From positions 1 to 14,498 of the forward strand of contig JAJQCL010000049.1 of the NCBI GenBank assembly GCA_021202715.1: a DNA stretch of 14,498 nucleotides. The letters run 5' to 3'. The position numbers and the translations under genes are program-made. Shown in pieces: positions 1 through 6,227 of this stretch (within the stretch, counting starts at the first letter, position 1; the number at the start of each line of letters is the position of its first letter). Source of the DNA: Lachnospiraceae bacterium. GTDB taxonomy: Bacteria > Bacillota > Clostridia > Lachnospirales > Lachnospiraceae. The notes below the pieces were generated by a model. It saw nothing but the letters and a program-made list of their open reading frames with translations, searched no databases and was not told the origin of the DNA.

Positions 1-1
1 C

Positions 2-1081
2 CCCCGCGGGCGGTCTCCGGGCCGGCCCCGGGGGGGAGGCGCGTCCCCCGGACGGGGCGGCGGCTCGTCCTGCGGAGGAGGGGGCGGATTCGGCTCCGGT
101 GGATTCGGCCCGGGCGGCGGAAGACCGCCGGGAGGCAGAGGTCCCGGCTATGGAAGAGGATGGGGCGGTATGGAACCGCCGCCGCCGAGAAGACGGCGAA
201 GCGGATTCGTTTTCTGGCCGTTCCTCGGACCGAGAACCGTTTACGTAAATGGAAGCGGAAATTCCGGCAGAACGGAATACAGTCAGACGAAACGCGAAGA
301 AAAGCAGCGGAAGAAGGGCATCCCGGGATGGTACAAGGTCCTGTGTGTGATCATGGTCATTGTCGTCATCGCGCTCCTGTTCTCGGCCGCCCGGGCCCGG
401 TCAGCGGCGGCGAATACCGTGACCCGCGAGAAGCTGGGAGCGGATGCCTGCGTCAGCACCGATCAGGTCCTGGATGATGAACTGGGGTGGATTACGGACA
501 CCGGGACCGTGGAGGACGCGATCGATTATTTTTACGATCAGACAGGGGTGCAGCCCTATCTGCTGATCTGTGACAATCTCGGTGGCCAGGGCGGAGACAT
601 TGCCGATAACGAGGCGGAGGAATACCTGGAAACACTGTATGATTCCCTTTTCTCAGATGAAGGGCATATGATTTTCGTCTTTATGGAGTATGAGAGCAGC
701 CAGTATGTAACCTTCCTGTATACGGGGGTCTCGGCGGACAGCGTGATCGACTCCGATGCGCGGGGCATCTTCCTGAGCAACGCGGATTATTATTACACCG
801 ATATGTCTTTGTCCGATGAGGAATATTTCGCGAAGATCTTTACAACTTCGGCGGATACAATCATGGAGGACGCCGCCGGGAATGCCCGGTCAGCGACGCT
901 GTATGTGGTACTCAGTGTCGTCATTCTGATCGTGATGGTGGCAGGCCTGATCCTGTTCAAGATTGCGGAGCAGAAGCGTCAGGAGGCGGAAGAAATGCGG
1001 CGCATCCTGAACACCCCGGTCGGTTCCACGGAGAATTCGCCGGAGGAGGAGGACCTGATTCACAAGTATACGGATGAATGA
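2..1081 (+). CDS. Two-TM membrane protein, TPM-like extracytoplasmic domain, Gly-rich N-terminus (5' partial)
   Basis: The frame is open from the window edge (codons begin at base 2) to TGA at 1079-1081. I therefore treat it as truncated upstream, although ATG 170 could serve as a start giving 303 aa. The 56 codons before ATG 170 encode a Gly/Arg/Pro-rich stretch that runs smoothly into more Pro/Arg. Counting from ATG 170, residues 55-74 form a TM helix preceded by a basic patch (KREEKQRKKG). Residues about 75-240 are a mixed alpha/beta soluble region, and 241-262 form a second TM followed by a charged cytoplasmic tail. The soluble region has the layout of TPM-type domains: a tested-tract GVQPYLLI strand, then FVFMEY and a YTG strand. 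Topology suggests this domain lies outside the membrane. The next gene, pspA-like, follows after 112 nt with no terminator seen. Family assignment is by resemblance only; the molecular role is unknown, with envelope-stress sensing plausible. Confidence 0.75.
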   Translation, partial: PRGRSPGRPRGGGASPGRGGGSSCGGGGGFGSGGFGPGGGRPPGGRGPGYGRGWGGMEPPPPRRRRSGFVFWPFLGPRTVYVNGSGNSGRTEYSQTKREEKQRKKGIPGWYKVLCVIMVIVVIALLFSAARARSAAANTVTREKLGADACVSTDQVLDDELGWITDTGTVEDAIDYFYDQTGVQPYLLICDNLGGQGGDIADNEAEEYLETLYDSLFSDEGHMIFVFMEYESSQYVTFLYTGVSADSVIDSDARGIFLSNADYYYTDMSLSDEEYFAKIFTTSADTIMEDAAGNARSATLYVVLSVVILIVMVAGLILFKIAEQKRQEAEEMRRILNTPVGSTENSPEEEDLIHKYTDE

Positions 1082-1193
1082 GGTTTTCGGGATTACAGAA
1101 ATGTGTAACTGAATGGCGGCTTACGCAGTCCATGATGGGCGTGAACATTTGCCGCTTGTGACAAATAGCTTTATTAATAGGAGGAAACAGAAA

Positions 1194-1874
1194 ATGGCAA
1201 GTATCTTTGAGCGCATGGCGACCATCGCAAAGGCAAATATCAACGAGCTGCTGGATCGTTTTGAGGATCCGGAGAAGATCGTCGATCAGACCATCGCGGA
1301 CGCGAAGGTGGAATATGCGAAGGTGAAGAAGGAGTCTCTTTCCGTGCTGGCGAACGAGTCTGTGGCCAAGAAGGAGCTGGAGCGCCTGAACGCGGAGGCG
1401 GACAAGTGGCATGGGATTGCCGCCAGCGCCCTGAAAGCGGGCAATGAGGGCGATGCCCGGAAAGCTCTGGAGAAGGAGAATGATTACAGGACGCGGGCCG
1501 CAAAGCAGGAGGAGATCTACGGCAGCGCGAAGGCTGCGTCGGATAAGCTGCGCGCCAAGCTCCGCGAGATGGAAGAAGAGATCAAGGAGATGGAGAGCAA
1601 GGCCTCCCAGATCAAGGCGATGGCCGTGACCGCCAAAGCCACGAAGGCGGCGGCGCAGATGACGGACAAGGCCGTGGATCGGAGCGCGTTCGACGCTTTC
1701 GCCCGCATGGAGGAGAAGGCCGGAAAGCAGCTCGCGGAGGCGGAGGCTCTGGAGAACCTGAACCGCAACACCGACGCCGAGGAGGAGAAGGATCTGGAGG
1801 CGAAATACGCGACCGGCGGTTCTGTCGCCACCGACGATGCCCTGGCAAAGCTGAAGGAAGAGCTGGGAATGTAA
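1194..1874 (+). CDS. pspA: PspA/IM30 (Vipp1) family envelope-stress protein
   Basis: The 226-aa protein is almost wholly alpha-helical and charged, the usual length for PspA/IM30 proteins. It opens with the typical N-terminal pattern: an amphipathic helix (MASIFERMATIAKANINELL) then the DRFEDPEKIVDQ segment at 21-32. A long coiled coil rich in K/E/A follows to about residue 185, then a short Gly-containing C-terminal tail. PspA-family proteins are ESCRT-III-like and bind the inner face of stressed membranes. The start at 1194 is chosen because AGGAGG (1179-1184) lies 9 nt upstream and the helix begins exactly there; an in-frame ATG at 1113 lacks these. It follows the TPM-like membrane protein by 112 nt with no terminator seen, so co-transcription is likely. 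The family is confident; the physiological trigger is not known. Confidence 0.92.
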   Translation: MASIFERMATIAKANINELLDRFEDPEKIVDQTIADAKVEYAKVKKESLSVLANESVAKKELERLNAEADKWHGIAASALKAGNEGDARKALEKENDYRTRAAKQEEIYGSAKAASDKLRAKLREMEEEIKEMESKASQIKAMAVTAKATKAAAQMTDKAVDRSAFDAFARMEEKAGKQLAEAEALENLNRNTDAEEEKDLEAKYATGGSVATDDALAKLKEELGM

Positions 1875-1918
1875 CGGAACAGAGAGCACTCTGCCCGGCA
1901 TGAAGTTAAAAAATTCAT

Positions 1919-1947
1919 TTGACAACAAAATAAAACTGGTTTAAAAT
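1919..1947 (+). promoter_or_regulatory. Sigma-A-type promoter upstream of MATE gene
   Basis: TTGACA (1919-1924), a 17-nt spacer, and TAAAAT (1942-1947) match the vegetative consensus at 11 of 12 positions. An A/T-rich stretch just upstream (about 1905-1918) resembles an UP element. The expected start of transcription is near 1953-1954, only about 9 nt before a 20-bp hairpin. Confidence 0.75.
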
Positions 1948-1962
1948 ACTGGCTGGTCGAGT

Positions 1963-2006
1963 GGCAGAAACGCGTAAATCCGGATTCGGATTTACGCGTT
2001 TTTGCC
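1963..2006 (+). terminator. Long hairpin with T-run: terminator or attenuator
   Basis: Bases 1963-1982 pair with 1987-2006 around the tetraloop GATT. All 20 pairs form, with one G.U (1967/2002). The inner GC-containing stem 1971-1982/1987-1998 is followed by TTTTT (1999-2003), as in intrinsic terminators. It lies between pspA and the MATE gene, and downstream of the promoter at 1919-1947. It could end the pspA transcript, attenuate the MATE transcript, or define an RNA of about 50 nt. Confidence 0.65.
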
Positions 2007-2095
2007 GTTTCAATGACAAGTTTGTCCGCGCTCCCGCCGGAAGCTGTACCGGTGAGGCGGGGCGTCTGTATTTTCACAGGAGGTTTTATAGTATC

Positions 2096-3517
2096 ATGGA
2101 ACAGCAAAGCAACTCATTTCTGGCGACGGAGAAGCTGGGAACGTTGATGCGGAAATATTCGATTCCCTGTGTCATTTCTCTGCTGGTCGCCGCTCTCTAC
2201 AACATCGTGGACCAGATCTTCATCGCGAACGCGACCTATCTGGGCTCTTACGGAAACGCCGCCAATACGGTCGTCTTTCCCCTGACTGTCGTAGCTCTGT
2301 CGATCGCCGTCATGATCGGCGACGGCGCCTGTGCTTTTGTCAGCATCTGCCTGGGCGCCGATGAGCACGAAAAGGCGCATCGCAGCATCGGCAACGCCAT
2401 CATCCTCTGCATCGTCAGTAGTCTGGTTGTCGTAGCGGTCTATTTTCTTTTCATGAATCCGATCCTGACGCTGTTCGGCGGGACCGTGAATGAAGAGACC
2501 TTTTACTATGCCAGACAGTATTTTATCTACATCACGATCGGGCTTCCCGCCTACATGTTCGGCCAGGCGATGAATCCGATCATCCGTTCCGACGGCAGTC
2601 CCCGCTTCGCGATGGCGGCGACTCTCTCCGGTGCGGTGCTGAACATCATTTTCGACCCAATCCTCATCTTCGTGTGCAAATGGGGCATGATGGGGGCGGC
2701 CGTAGCGACCGTGGCCGGTCAGGTTCTGACGGCGGCGCTCTCGATCTGGTATCTCTTCCATATGAAAGCTGTTCGTCTGGAGAAGAGCAGCTTCCGTCTG
2801 AGCGGGAAGCTGATCCGCCGGTTTATCCCTCTGGGGATTACCAGCTTCCTGTCACAGATCTCTCTGGTGGCCTCGATGGCGGCCGTCAACAACATGATCC
2901 GCACCTATGGCGCGCTGGATCCGGTTTTCTCGCAGACAGAGTATGCACAAATCCCCATGGCGGTGGTCGGTATTGTCATGAAATTCTTCCAGATCGTCAT
3001 TTCCATCTCCGTGGGTCTGGCGGCCGGCTGCATTCCCGTCGTGGGTTACAACATCGGTGCAAAGCGCCCGGACCGGGCCAAAGGACTGTTTACGCTGCTG
3101 CTGGCCTGTGAGACCATCGTGGGTGTGGTCGCCTGGCTCATTGTGGAGCTTCTCCCGGGGCAGCTGATCATCCTCTTTGGCGCGGCGAATGAGAGTGTCT
3201 ATTACACAGAATTTGCCGTCAAATGCTTCCGGACCTATCTGTGTCTGGTGATGCTGGCGACGGTCAACAAGGGGACCTTCATCTATCTGCAGTCCCTGGG
3301 CAAGGCCTTTGCCTCCACGGCCATTTCCCTGACCCGTGAGGTGATCTTCGGCGTGGGATTTGCGCTGCTGCTGCCCCGCTTCTTCGGCCTCGACGGTGTG
3401 CTCTATTCCATGCCGGTGTCGGACGGTCTGACCTTTATCATCTGCGTCATCGTCATCGCCTATACGTATCGGACGCTGGGGCGTGAGCAAAAGCAGCTGG
3501 AAGCAGCCAGAAAATGA
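2096..3517 (+). CDS. MATE family multidrug/Na+(H+) antiporter
   Basis: The 473-aa protein is highly hydrophobic with about 12 TM segments, as expected for MATE exporters, which expel cationic drugs or metabolites using H+ or Na+ gradients. Recognisable MATE features are the first-helix signature YNIVDQIFI (35-43) with the conserved Asp39, the Asn-Pro-Ile-Ile-Arg-Ser-Asp-Gly segment around TM5, and the internally repeated second half with GCIPVVGYNIGAKRPDRAK. It resembles the MepA/DinF branch found in Firmicutes. ATG 2096 is preferred over the in-frame ATG 1961 because AGGAGG (2078-2083) precedes it by 12 nt, family similarity starts there, and ATG 1961 falls in the leader hairpin. The gene has its own promoter and a terminator at 3522-3546. 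The substrate cannot be inferred. Confidence 0.93.
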   Translation: MEQQSNSFLATEKLGTLMRKYSIPCVISLLVAALYNIVDQIFIANATYLGSYGNAANTVVFPLTVVALSIAVMIGDGACAFVSICLGADEHEKAHRSIGNAIILCIVSSLVVVAVYFLFMNPILTLFGGTVNEETFYYARQYFIYITIGLPAYMFGQAMNPIIRSDGSPRFAMAATLSGAVLNIIFDPILIFVCKWGMMGAAVATVAGQVLTAALSIWYLFHMKAVRLEKSSFRLSGKLIRRFIPLGITSFLSQISLVASMAAVNNMIRTYGALDPVFSQTEYAQIPMAVVGIVMKFFQIVISISVGLAAGCIPVVGYNIGAKRPDRAKGLFTLLLACETIVGVVAWLIVELLPGQLIILFGAANESVYYTEFAVKCFRTYLCLVMLATVNKGTFIYLQSLGKAFASTAISLTREVIFGVGFALLLPRFFGLDGVLYSMPVSDGLTFIICVIVIAYTYRTLGREQKQLEAARK

Positions 3518-3521
3518 AATG

Positions 3522-3546
3522 AAAAAGCACCGCGCGGAGCTTTTTT
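3522..3546 (+). terminator. Intrinsic terminator after MATE gene (possibly bidirectional)
   Basis: AAAAAGC and GCTTTTTT flank a short GC stem (CC/GG with loop GCGC and one A.A mismatch), ending in T6 (3541-3546). The A5 tract on the left means it can also act on the minus strand for the convergent AAA+ gene. Confidence 0.65.
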
Positions 3547-3575
3547 CTGGGCCTGCACGGTATTTTAAATGCGCA

Positions 3576-3657
3576 GGGCTGCGTAAGGAGTTTATCCGGC
3601 TGGCGCCGGACGCAGCCCGCGCAAGCGGGCAGGAGGCGACAAGCCGCCTCCTGCCCG
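3576..3657. other. Dense overlapping inverted repeats between convergent genes
   Basis: Three stems are visible. Bases 3576-3584 pair with 3610-3618 (9 bp) around a nested stem 3596-3600/3605-3609. Bases 3615-3620 pair with 3625-3630 around GCAA. Bases 3626-3638 pair with 3645-3657 (13 bp, loop 3639-3644). The second overlaps both the first and the third, so they are mutually exclusive. A further copy of the GGAGGCGG arm (about 3678-3687) could also pair with the right arm. No T-run follows on either strand, so this is not a standard terminator. Function unknown. Confidence 0.5.
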
Positions 3658-3687
3658 ATGAACAATCTGAGAAAAACAGGAGGCGGG

Positions 3688-5178
3688 CTACGCCAGTAAC
3701 TCCCGCACGCTTTCCGGCGTGAAGACGACCTGCGTGAGATGATTGACCTCGATCTGGTAGAGGGCATTGGCGGCCAGATGCTCCGCCGCCTGCTCCAGAT
3801 CGCGGATTCCGGTCGTATTCTGGTACAATTCAGCGACCGCCTGCAGGGCGTCCTCCGGTACGATGCATTCGTCCGGACGGACGCCCATTCTTTTCAGTAC
3901 CTTCGGCAGGGCGAAACGGGCGAAGATGATCTTCTTCTCCTCCAGTGTGTAGTCCGGAATGTCGATTACGGCAAAGCGGGACATCAGCGGCGCGCTGATC
4001 TGGCTTTTGTCGTTGGCTGTGGCGATGGGATAGACGCCCCCGGTGGGGATGGTGCACTCGATGTAGTTGTCCGTGAAACCGAGGTTGTCCAGAAGGGTCA
4101 GGAGGACGTCGGCCGGGTTGCCGTTTCCCTTGCCGGCCGAAGCCTTGTCCAGCTCGTTGATGATGAACACGAGGTTGGACTCACCGGCCATCGCGAAAGC
4201 CTCCATGATGATGCCGGGCTTGGCGTTGGTGTAGATCCGCGAGCTGCCGGTGAGCTGTTCCGGGTCGTGGATCGAGCTCATATCCAGCGTCGTCCAGGGC
4301 AGCTTGAGGATGCGCGCCACCGCATAGGCAATCTGCGATTTGCCGGTCCCGGCCGGGCCGACCAGAAGGAGACCGTAGGCCGGGAGCGTGTGCGTGCGGT
4401 TGATCTGGATGACCGTCTCGATGATCCGCTGCTTCACCTTCTCCATGCCGTAGAGCTCCTCGTCCAGAATGCGGCGCGCCTCGGTGGGATCGATGGCTTC
4501 AAAATAGTTATTCTTCCATTGAATGTTCATCATCGTGGAGAGGGCGCGCTGCGCGTGGCGGCGTTCCTCCGGCGAGACCTCGTGGGAGCGGGCGACCGCC
4601 AGGTTCCGTCTCGCCCAGAGGCGGATGTTGTCGGGCATGGTGCGGCCGGCACAGGTCATGAAATCGGTGATGCTCTGGAGACTGGTCAGCTTCATATCGT
4701 CGCCGCCGGCAGCTTCCTCCTCATCGGTCTCTTCCTGCGGCGGCGCGCTGCTGGCCAGGAGTCGCTCGATCATAAACTGCAGGAAACCATCCTCGGCGGA
4801 GAGCTTGCCGCCGCCGACAAAGGCAATCTCCCGGATCCGGTAGACGGCATAGCCCTCCGGCCGGTTCTCACCGGAGAGACGCACATGGATGCGGTTCTCC
4901 CCCAGCCAGCGGAGCAGGCTGACGAAGCGGGCATCGATCCGCAGGATATCGGCCGTGCGGTTCCCTTCCTCTACCTCGAATTCAAAAGCGGTCTGATCCT
5001 TGGGATTGGTAAAAACGCCGCAGGAATGGTGCGCCCAGGTCCGGGCCTGGTTGTCCAGAATTAACATGGGCTTCGCGGGGCTGGCACTGTCTTCATTTGA
5101 ATAGAAGACCGTATAGGTGCAGGAAGCGGAAGCGGCGGCGGGGGTGTCTGGCGTATGGTTAAAGTCAAAAACCGGCAT
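3688..5178 (-). CDS. Lon-like AAA+ ATPase lacking a protease domain
   Basis: The 496-aa protein has an unrecognised N-terminal region (about 1-150), an acidic linker (149-161), and a Lon-type AAA+ module from about 230. The helix ARRILDEELYGMEKVKQRI resembles the segment preceding the Lon ATPase. Walker A is GPAGTGKS (274-281), sensor 1 is in ATAND (Asn389), the arginine-finger candidate is Arg401, and sensor 2 is in TGIRDLE (Arg459). Walker B reads VFIINELDK, so the usual Mg-binding Asp is Asn341 while Glu342 is kept. The chain stops after the small ATPase subdomain: there is no Lon Ser-Lys protease domain. ATG 5178 is chosen over an in-frame upstream ATG (5268) because GAGGAG lies 8 nt before it. 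It is probably a remodelling or chaperone-type ATPase; its partner is unknown. Confidence 0.85.
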   Translation of the reverse strand: MPVFDFNHTPDTPAAASASCTYTVFYSNEDSASPAKPMLILDNQARTWAHHSCGVFTNPKDQTAFEFEVEEGNRTADILRIDARFVSLLRWLGENRIHVRLSGENRPEGYAVYRIREIAFVGGGKLSAEDGFLQFMIERLLASSAPPQEETDEEEAAGGDDMKLTSLQSITDFMTCAGRTMPDNIRLWARRNLAVARSHEVSPEERRHAQRALSTMMNIQWKNNYFEAIDPTEARRILDEELYGMEKVKQRIIETVIQINRTHTLPAYGLLLVGPAGTGKSQIAYAVARILKLPWTTLDMSSIHDPEQLTGSSRIYTNAKPGIIMEAFAMAGESNLVFIINELDKASAGKGNGNPADVLLTLLDNLGFTDNYIECTIPTGGVYPIATANDKSQISAPLMSRFAVIDIPDYTLEEKKIIFARFALPKVLKRMGVRPDECIVPEDALQAVAELYQNTTGIRDLEQAAEHLAANALYQIEVNHLTQVVFTPESVRELLA

Positions 5179-5233
5179 GATGCGTTCTCCTCGGTGTATC
5201 ATAGATTCGTGTACGATGAGCACGCGCGCAGCA

Positions 5234-5258
5234 GTTTTCGGCAACAGACGCCGAAAAC
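5234..5258 (-). other. Hairpin in the leader of the AAA+ gene
   Basis: GTTTTCGGC (5234-5242) and GCCGAAAAC (5250-5258) form a perfect 9-bp stem with a 7-nt loop. If transcription starts near 5280, it lies in the 5' untranslated leader of the minus-strand ATPase gene. No T-run follows it, so it is more likely a leader structure than a terminator. Confidence 0.4.
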
Positions 5259-5273
5259 AAAGGTGCACAGGTG

Positions 5274-5292
5274 CAATGTCCCGAACATTGTA
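5274..5292 (-). promoter_or_regulatory. Extended -10 promoter candidate with palindrome, for the AAA+ gene
   Basis: On the minus strand TGATACAAT contains a TACAAT -10 box (plus-strand 5287-5292) with the TG extension; no good -35 is seen at 17 nt. A 6-bp inverted repeat, CAATGT and ACATTG (5274-5279 and 5285-5290), spans the -10 edge and the expected start site, so it could be an operator. The rest of the 5179-5391 interval holds only the leader hairpin. Confidence 0.4.
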
Positions 5293-5391
5293 TCATATTT
5301 TTGGCTTTGCGGGGGATTTTCTTTTTCAACGGATCCTCTTTTTGAAGACGCGGGAGGGAAAATTTCGGGAACTCTCTGAACGGTCCGCTCC

Positions 5392-5420
5392 TTGACAGCC
5401 ATTGGGAAATGGCTTACTAT
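5392..5420 (+). promoter_or_regulatory. Sigma-A-type promoter of the cyclophilin gene with spacer palindrome
   Basis: TTGACA (5392-5397), a 17-nt spacer and TACTAT (5415-5420) form a strong promoter, giving a leader of about 120 nt. The spacer is filled by a perfect inverted repeat, AGCCATT (5397-5403) and AATGGCT (5408-5414) around a 4-nt centre, an ideal position for a repressor. Confidence 0.75.
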
Positions 5421-5546
5421 AGGAACAGCAGCACGCCGTTTGTGATCGGTGCGCAGGAAGGCAGCGGGAATCGCCGGATGGGTCGTCTGCCGGAGGCGCG
5501 ATGACAGATGGCGGCAAATGATTATTATAAACAGGAGAATATCGTT

Positions 5547-6068
5547 ATGGCACAGAATCCGATTGTCACGATCACGATGGAGAGCGGCGAGGTCATGAAG
5601 GCCGAGCTTTATCCGGAGATCGCTCCGAACACCGTCAATAATTTCATCAGCCTGGTGCGCCAGGGTTTTTACGATGGCCTGATCTTTCACCGGGTCATTG
5701 AGGGCTTTATGATCCAGGGCGGCTGCCCGGACGGCACCGGCATGGGAGGCCCCGGCTACTGCATCCGCGGGGAATTCGCCCGCAATGGTTTCGTGAACCA
5801 GCTGAAGCATACGCCCGGCGTCCTTTCCATGGCCCGCGCCATGTCCCCCAATTCGGCGGGCTCCCAGTTCTTTATCATGCACAAGACGTCCCCCCATCTG
5901 GACGGGCAGTATGCCGCCTTCGGTGCGGTGACAGAGGGGATGGACGTGGTAAACCGGATCGCCGCGACGGCCACGGATTATTCGGATCGGCCGCTGGAGC
6001 CGGAGATCATCCAGTCGATGACGGTGGAGACCTTCGGCGTGGAGTATCCGGAGCCGGAGACCTGCTAA
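5547..6068 (+). CDS. Cyclophilin-type peptidyl-prolyl cis-trans isomerase
   Basis: The 173-aa protein catalyses cis-trans isomerisation of Xaa-Pro bonds to assist protein folding. It shows the cyclophilin signature FHRVIEGFMIQGG (47-59) with the catalytic Arg49, then the substrate-pocket segment NSAGSQFFI (102-110) and LDGQYAAFG (118-126). The Trp typical of cyclosporin-binding eukaryotic enzymes is His at 117, as in many bacterial members. There is no signal peptide, so it should be cytoplasmic, and the length fits single-domain bacterial PpiB-like enzymes. ATG 5547 is chosen because AGGAG (5533-5537) precedes it by 9 nt and the family's first strand follows at once; ATG 5508 is in frame but has no good RBS. 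It is monocistronic, with its own promoter and a terminator at 6105-6143. Confidence 0.95.
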   Translation: MAQNPIVTITMESGEVMKAELYPEIAPNTVNNFISLVRQGFYDGLIFHRVIEGFMIQGGCPDGTGMGGPGYCIRGEFARNGFVNQLKHTPGVLSMARAMSPNSAGSQFFIMHKTSPHLDGQYAAFGAVTEGMDVVNRIAATATDYSDRPLEPEIIQSMTVETFGVEYPEPETC

Positions 6069-6104
6069 CACGAGGTTCTCCTGAAAATTGAATCGTGGAT
6101 TCCT

Positions 6105-6143
6105 GCAGGAAAAGCTGCCGCATCGGTGCGGCAGCTTTTCCTG
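6105..6143. terminator. Bidirectional intrinsic terminator (cyclophilin gene and spoIIR)
   Basis: Bases 6107-6122 pair perfectly with 6127-6142 (16 bp, loop TCGG), extended by C6106/G6143. The GC-rich core GCTGCCGCA is flanked by AAAA on the left and TTTT (6136-6139) on the right, so it can act on both strands between these convergent genes. Confidence 0.8.
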
Positions 6144-6152
6144 TGGAAGGAG
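6121..6152. repeat. Terminator-derived 32-bp direct repeat, copy 1
   Basis: This 32-bp segment covers the loop and right arm of the terminator plus a TGGAAGGAG tail. It recurs at 6196-6227 with a single difference (G6143 versus A6218), a period of 75 bp. Confidence 0.85.
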
Positions 6153-6195
6153 GAGCATCCAACGATTCGCTACCCGCATGGGACCAAAGCCGTGT

Positions 6196-6227
6196 CATCG
6201 GTGCGGCAGCTTTTCCTATGGAAGGAG
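6196..6227. repeat. Terminator-derived 32-bp direct repeat, copy 2
   Basis: Second copy of the 6121-6152 unit, differing at one base of 32. Its left side lacks the perfect complementary arm (only AAAGC/GCTTT and a few inner pairs remain), so the hairpin is degenerate. The spoIIR stop codon and last three codons lie inside this copy. Confidence 0.85.

Noticed and set aside
1082..1193. Separate promoter for pspA (TTGTGA...TATTAAT)
   Set aside because: The boxes are only 10 nt apart, far too close for a sigma-A promoter; co-transcription with the upstream gene is simpler.
957..1928. A 323-codon minus-strand open frame across pspA
   Set aside because: Antisense to the well-supported pspA coiled coil; Leu/Arg/His-rich composition is a typical shadow.
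3739..5064. A 441-codon plus-strand open frame opposite the AAA+ gene
   Set aside because: It is the antisense shadow of a protein with clear Walker A, sensor and Arg-finger motifs, and it starts without a ribosome-binding site.
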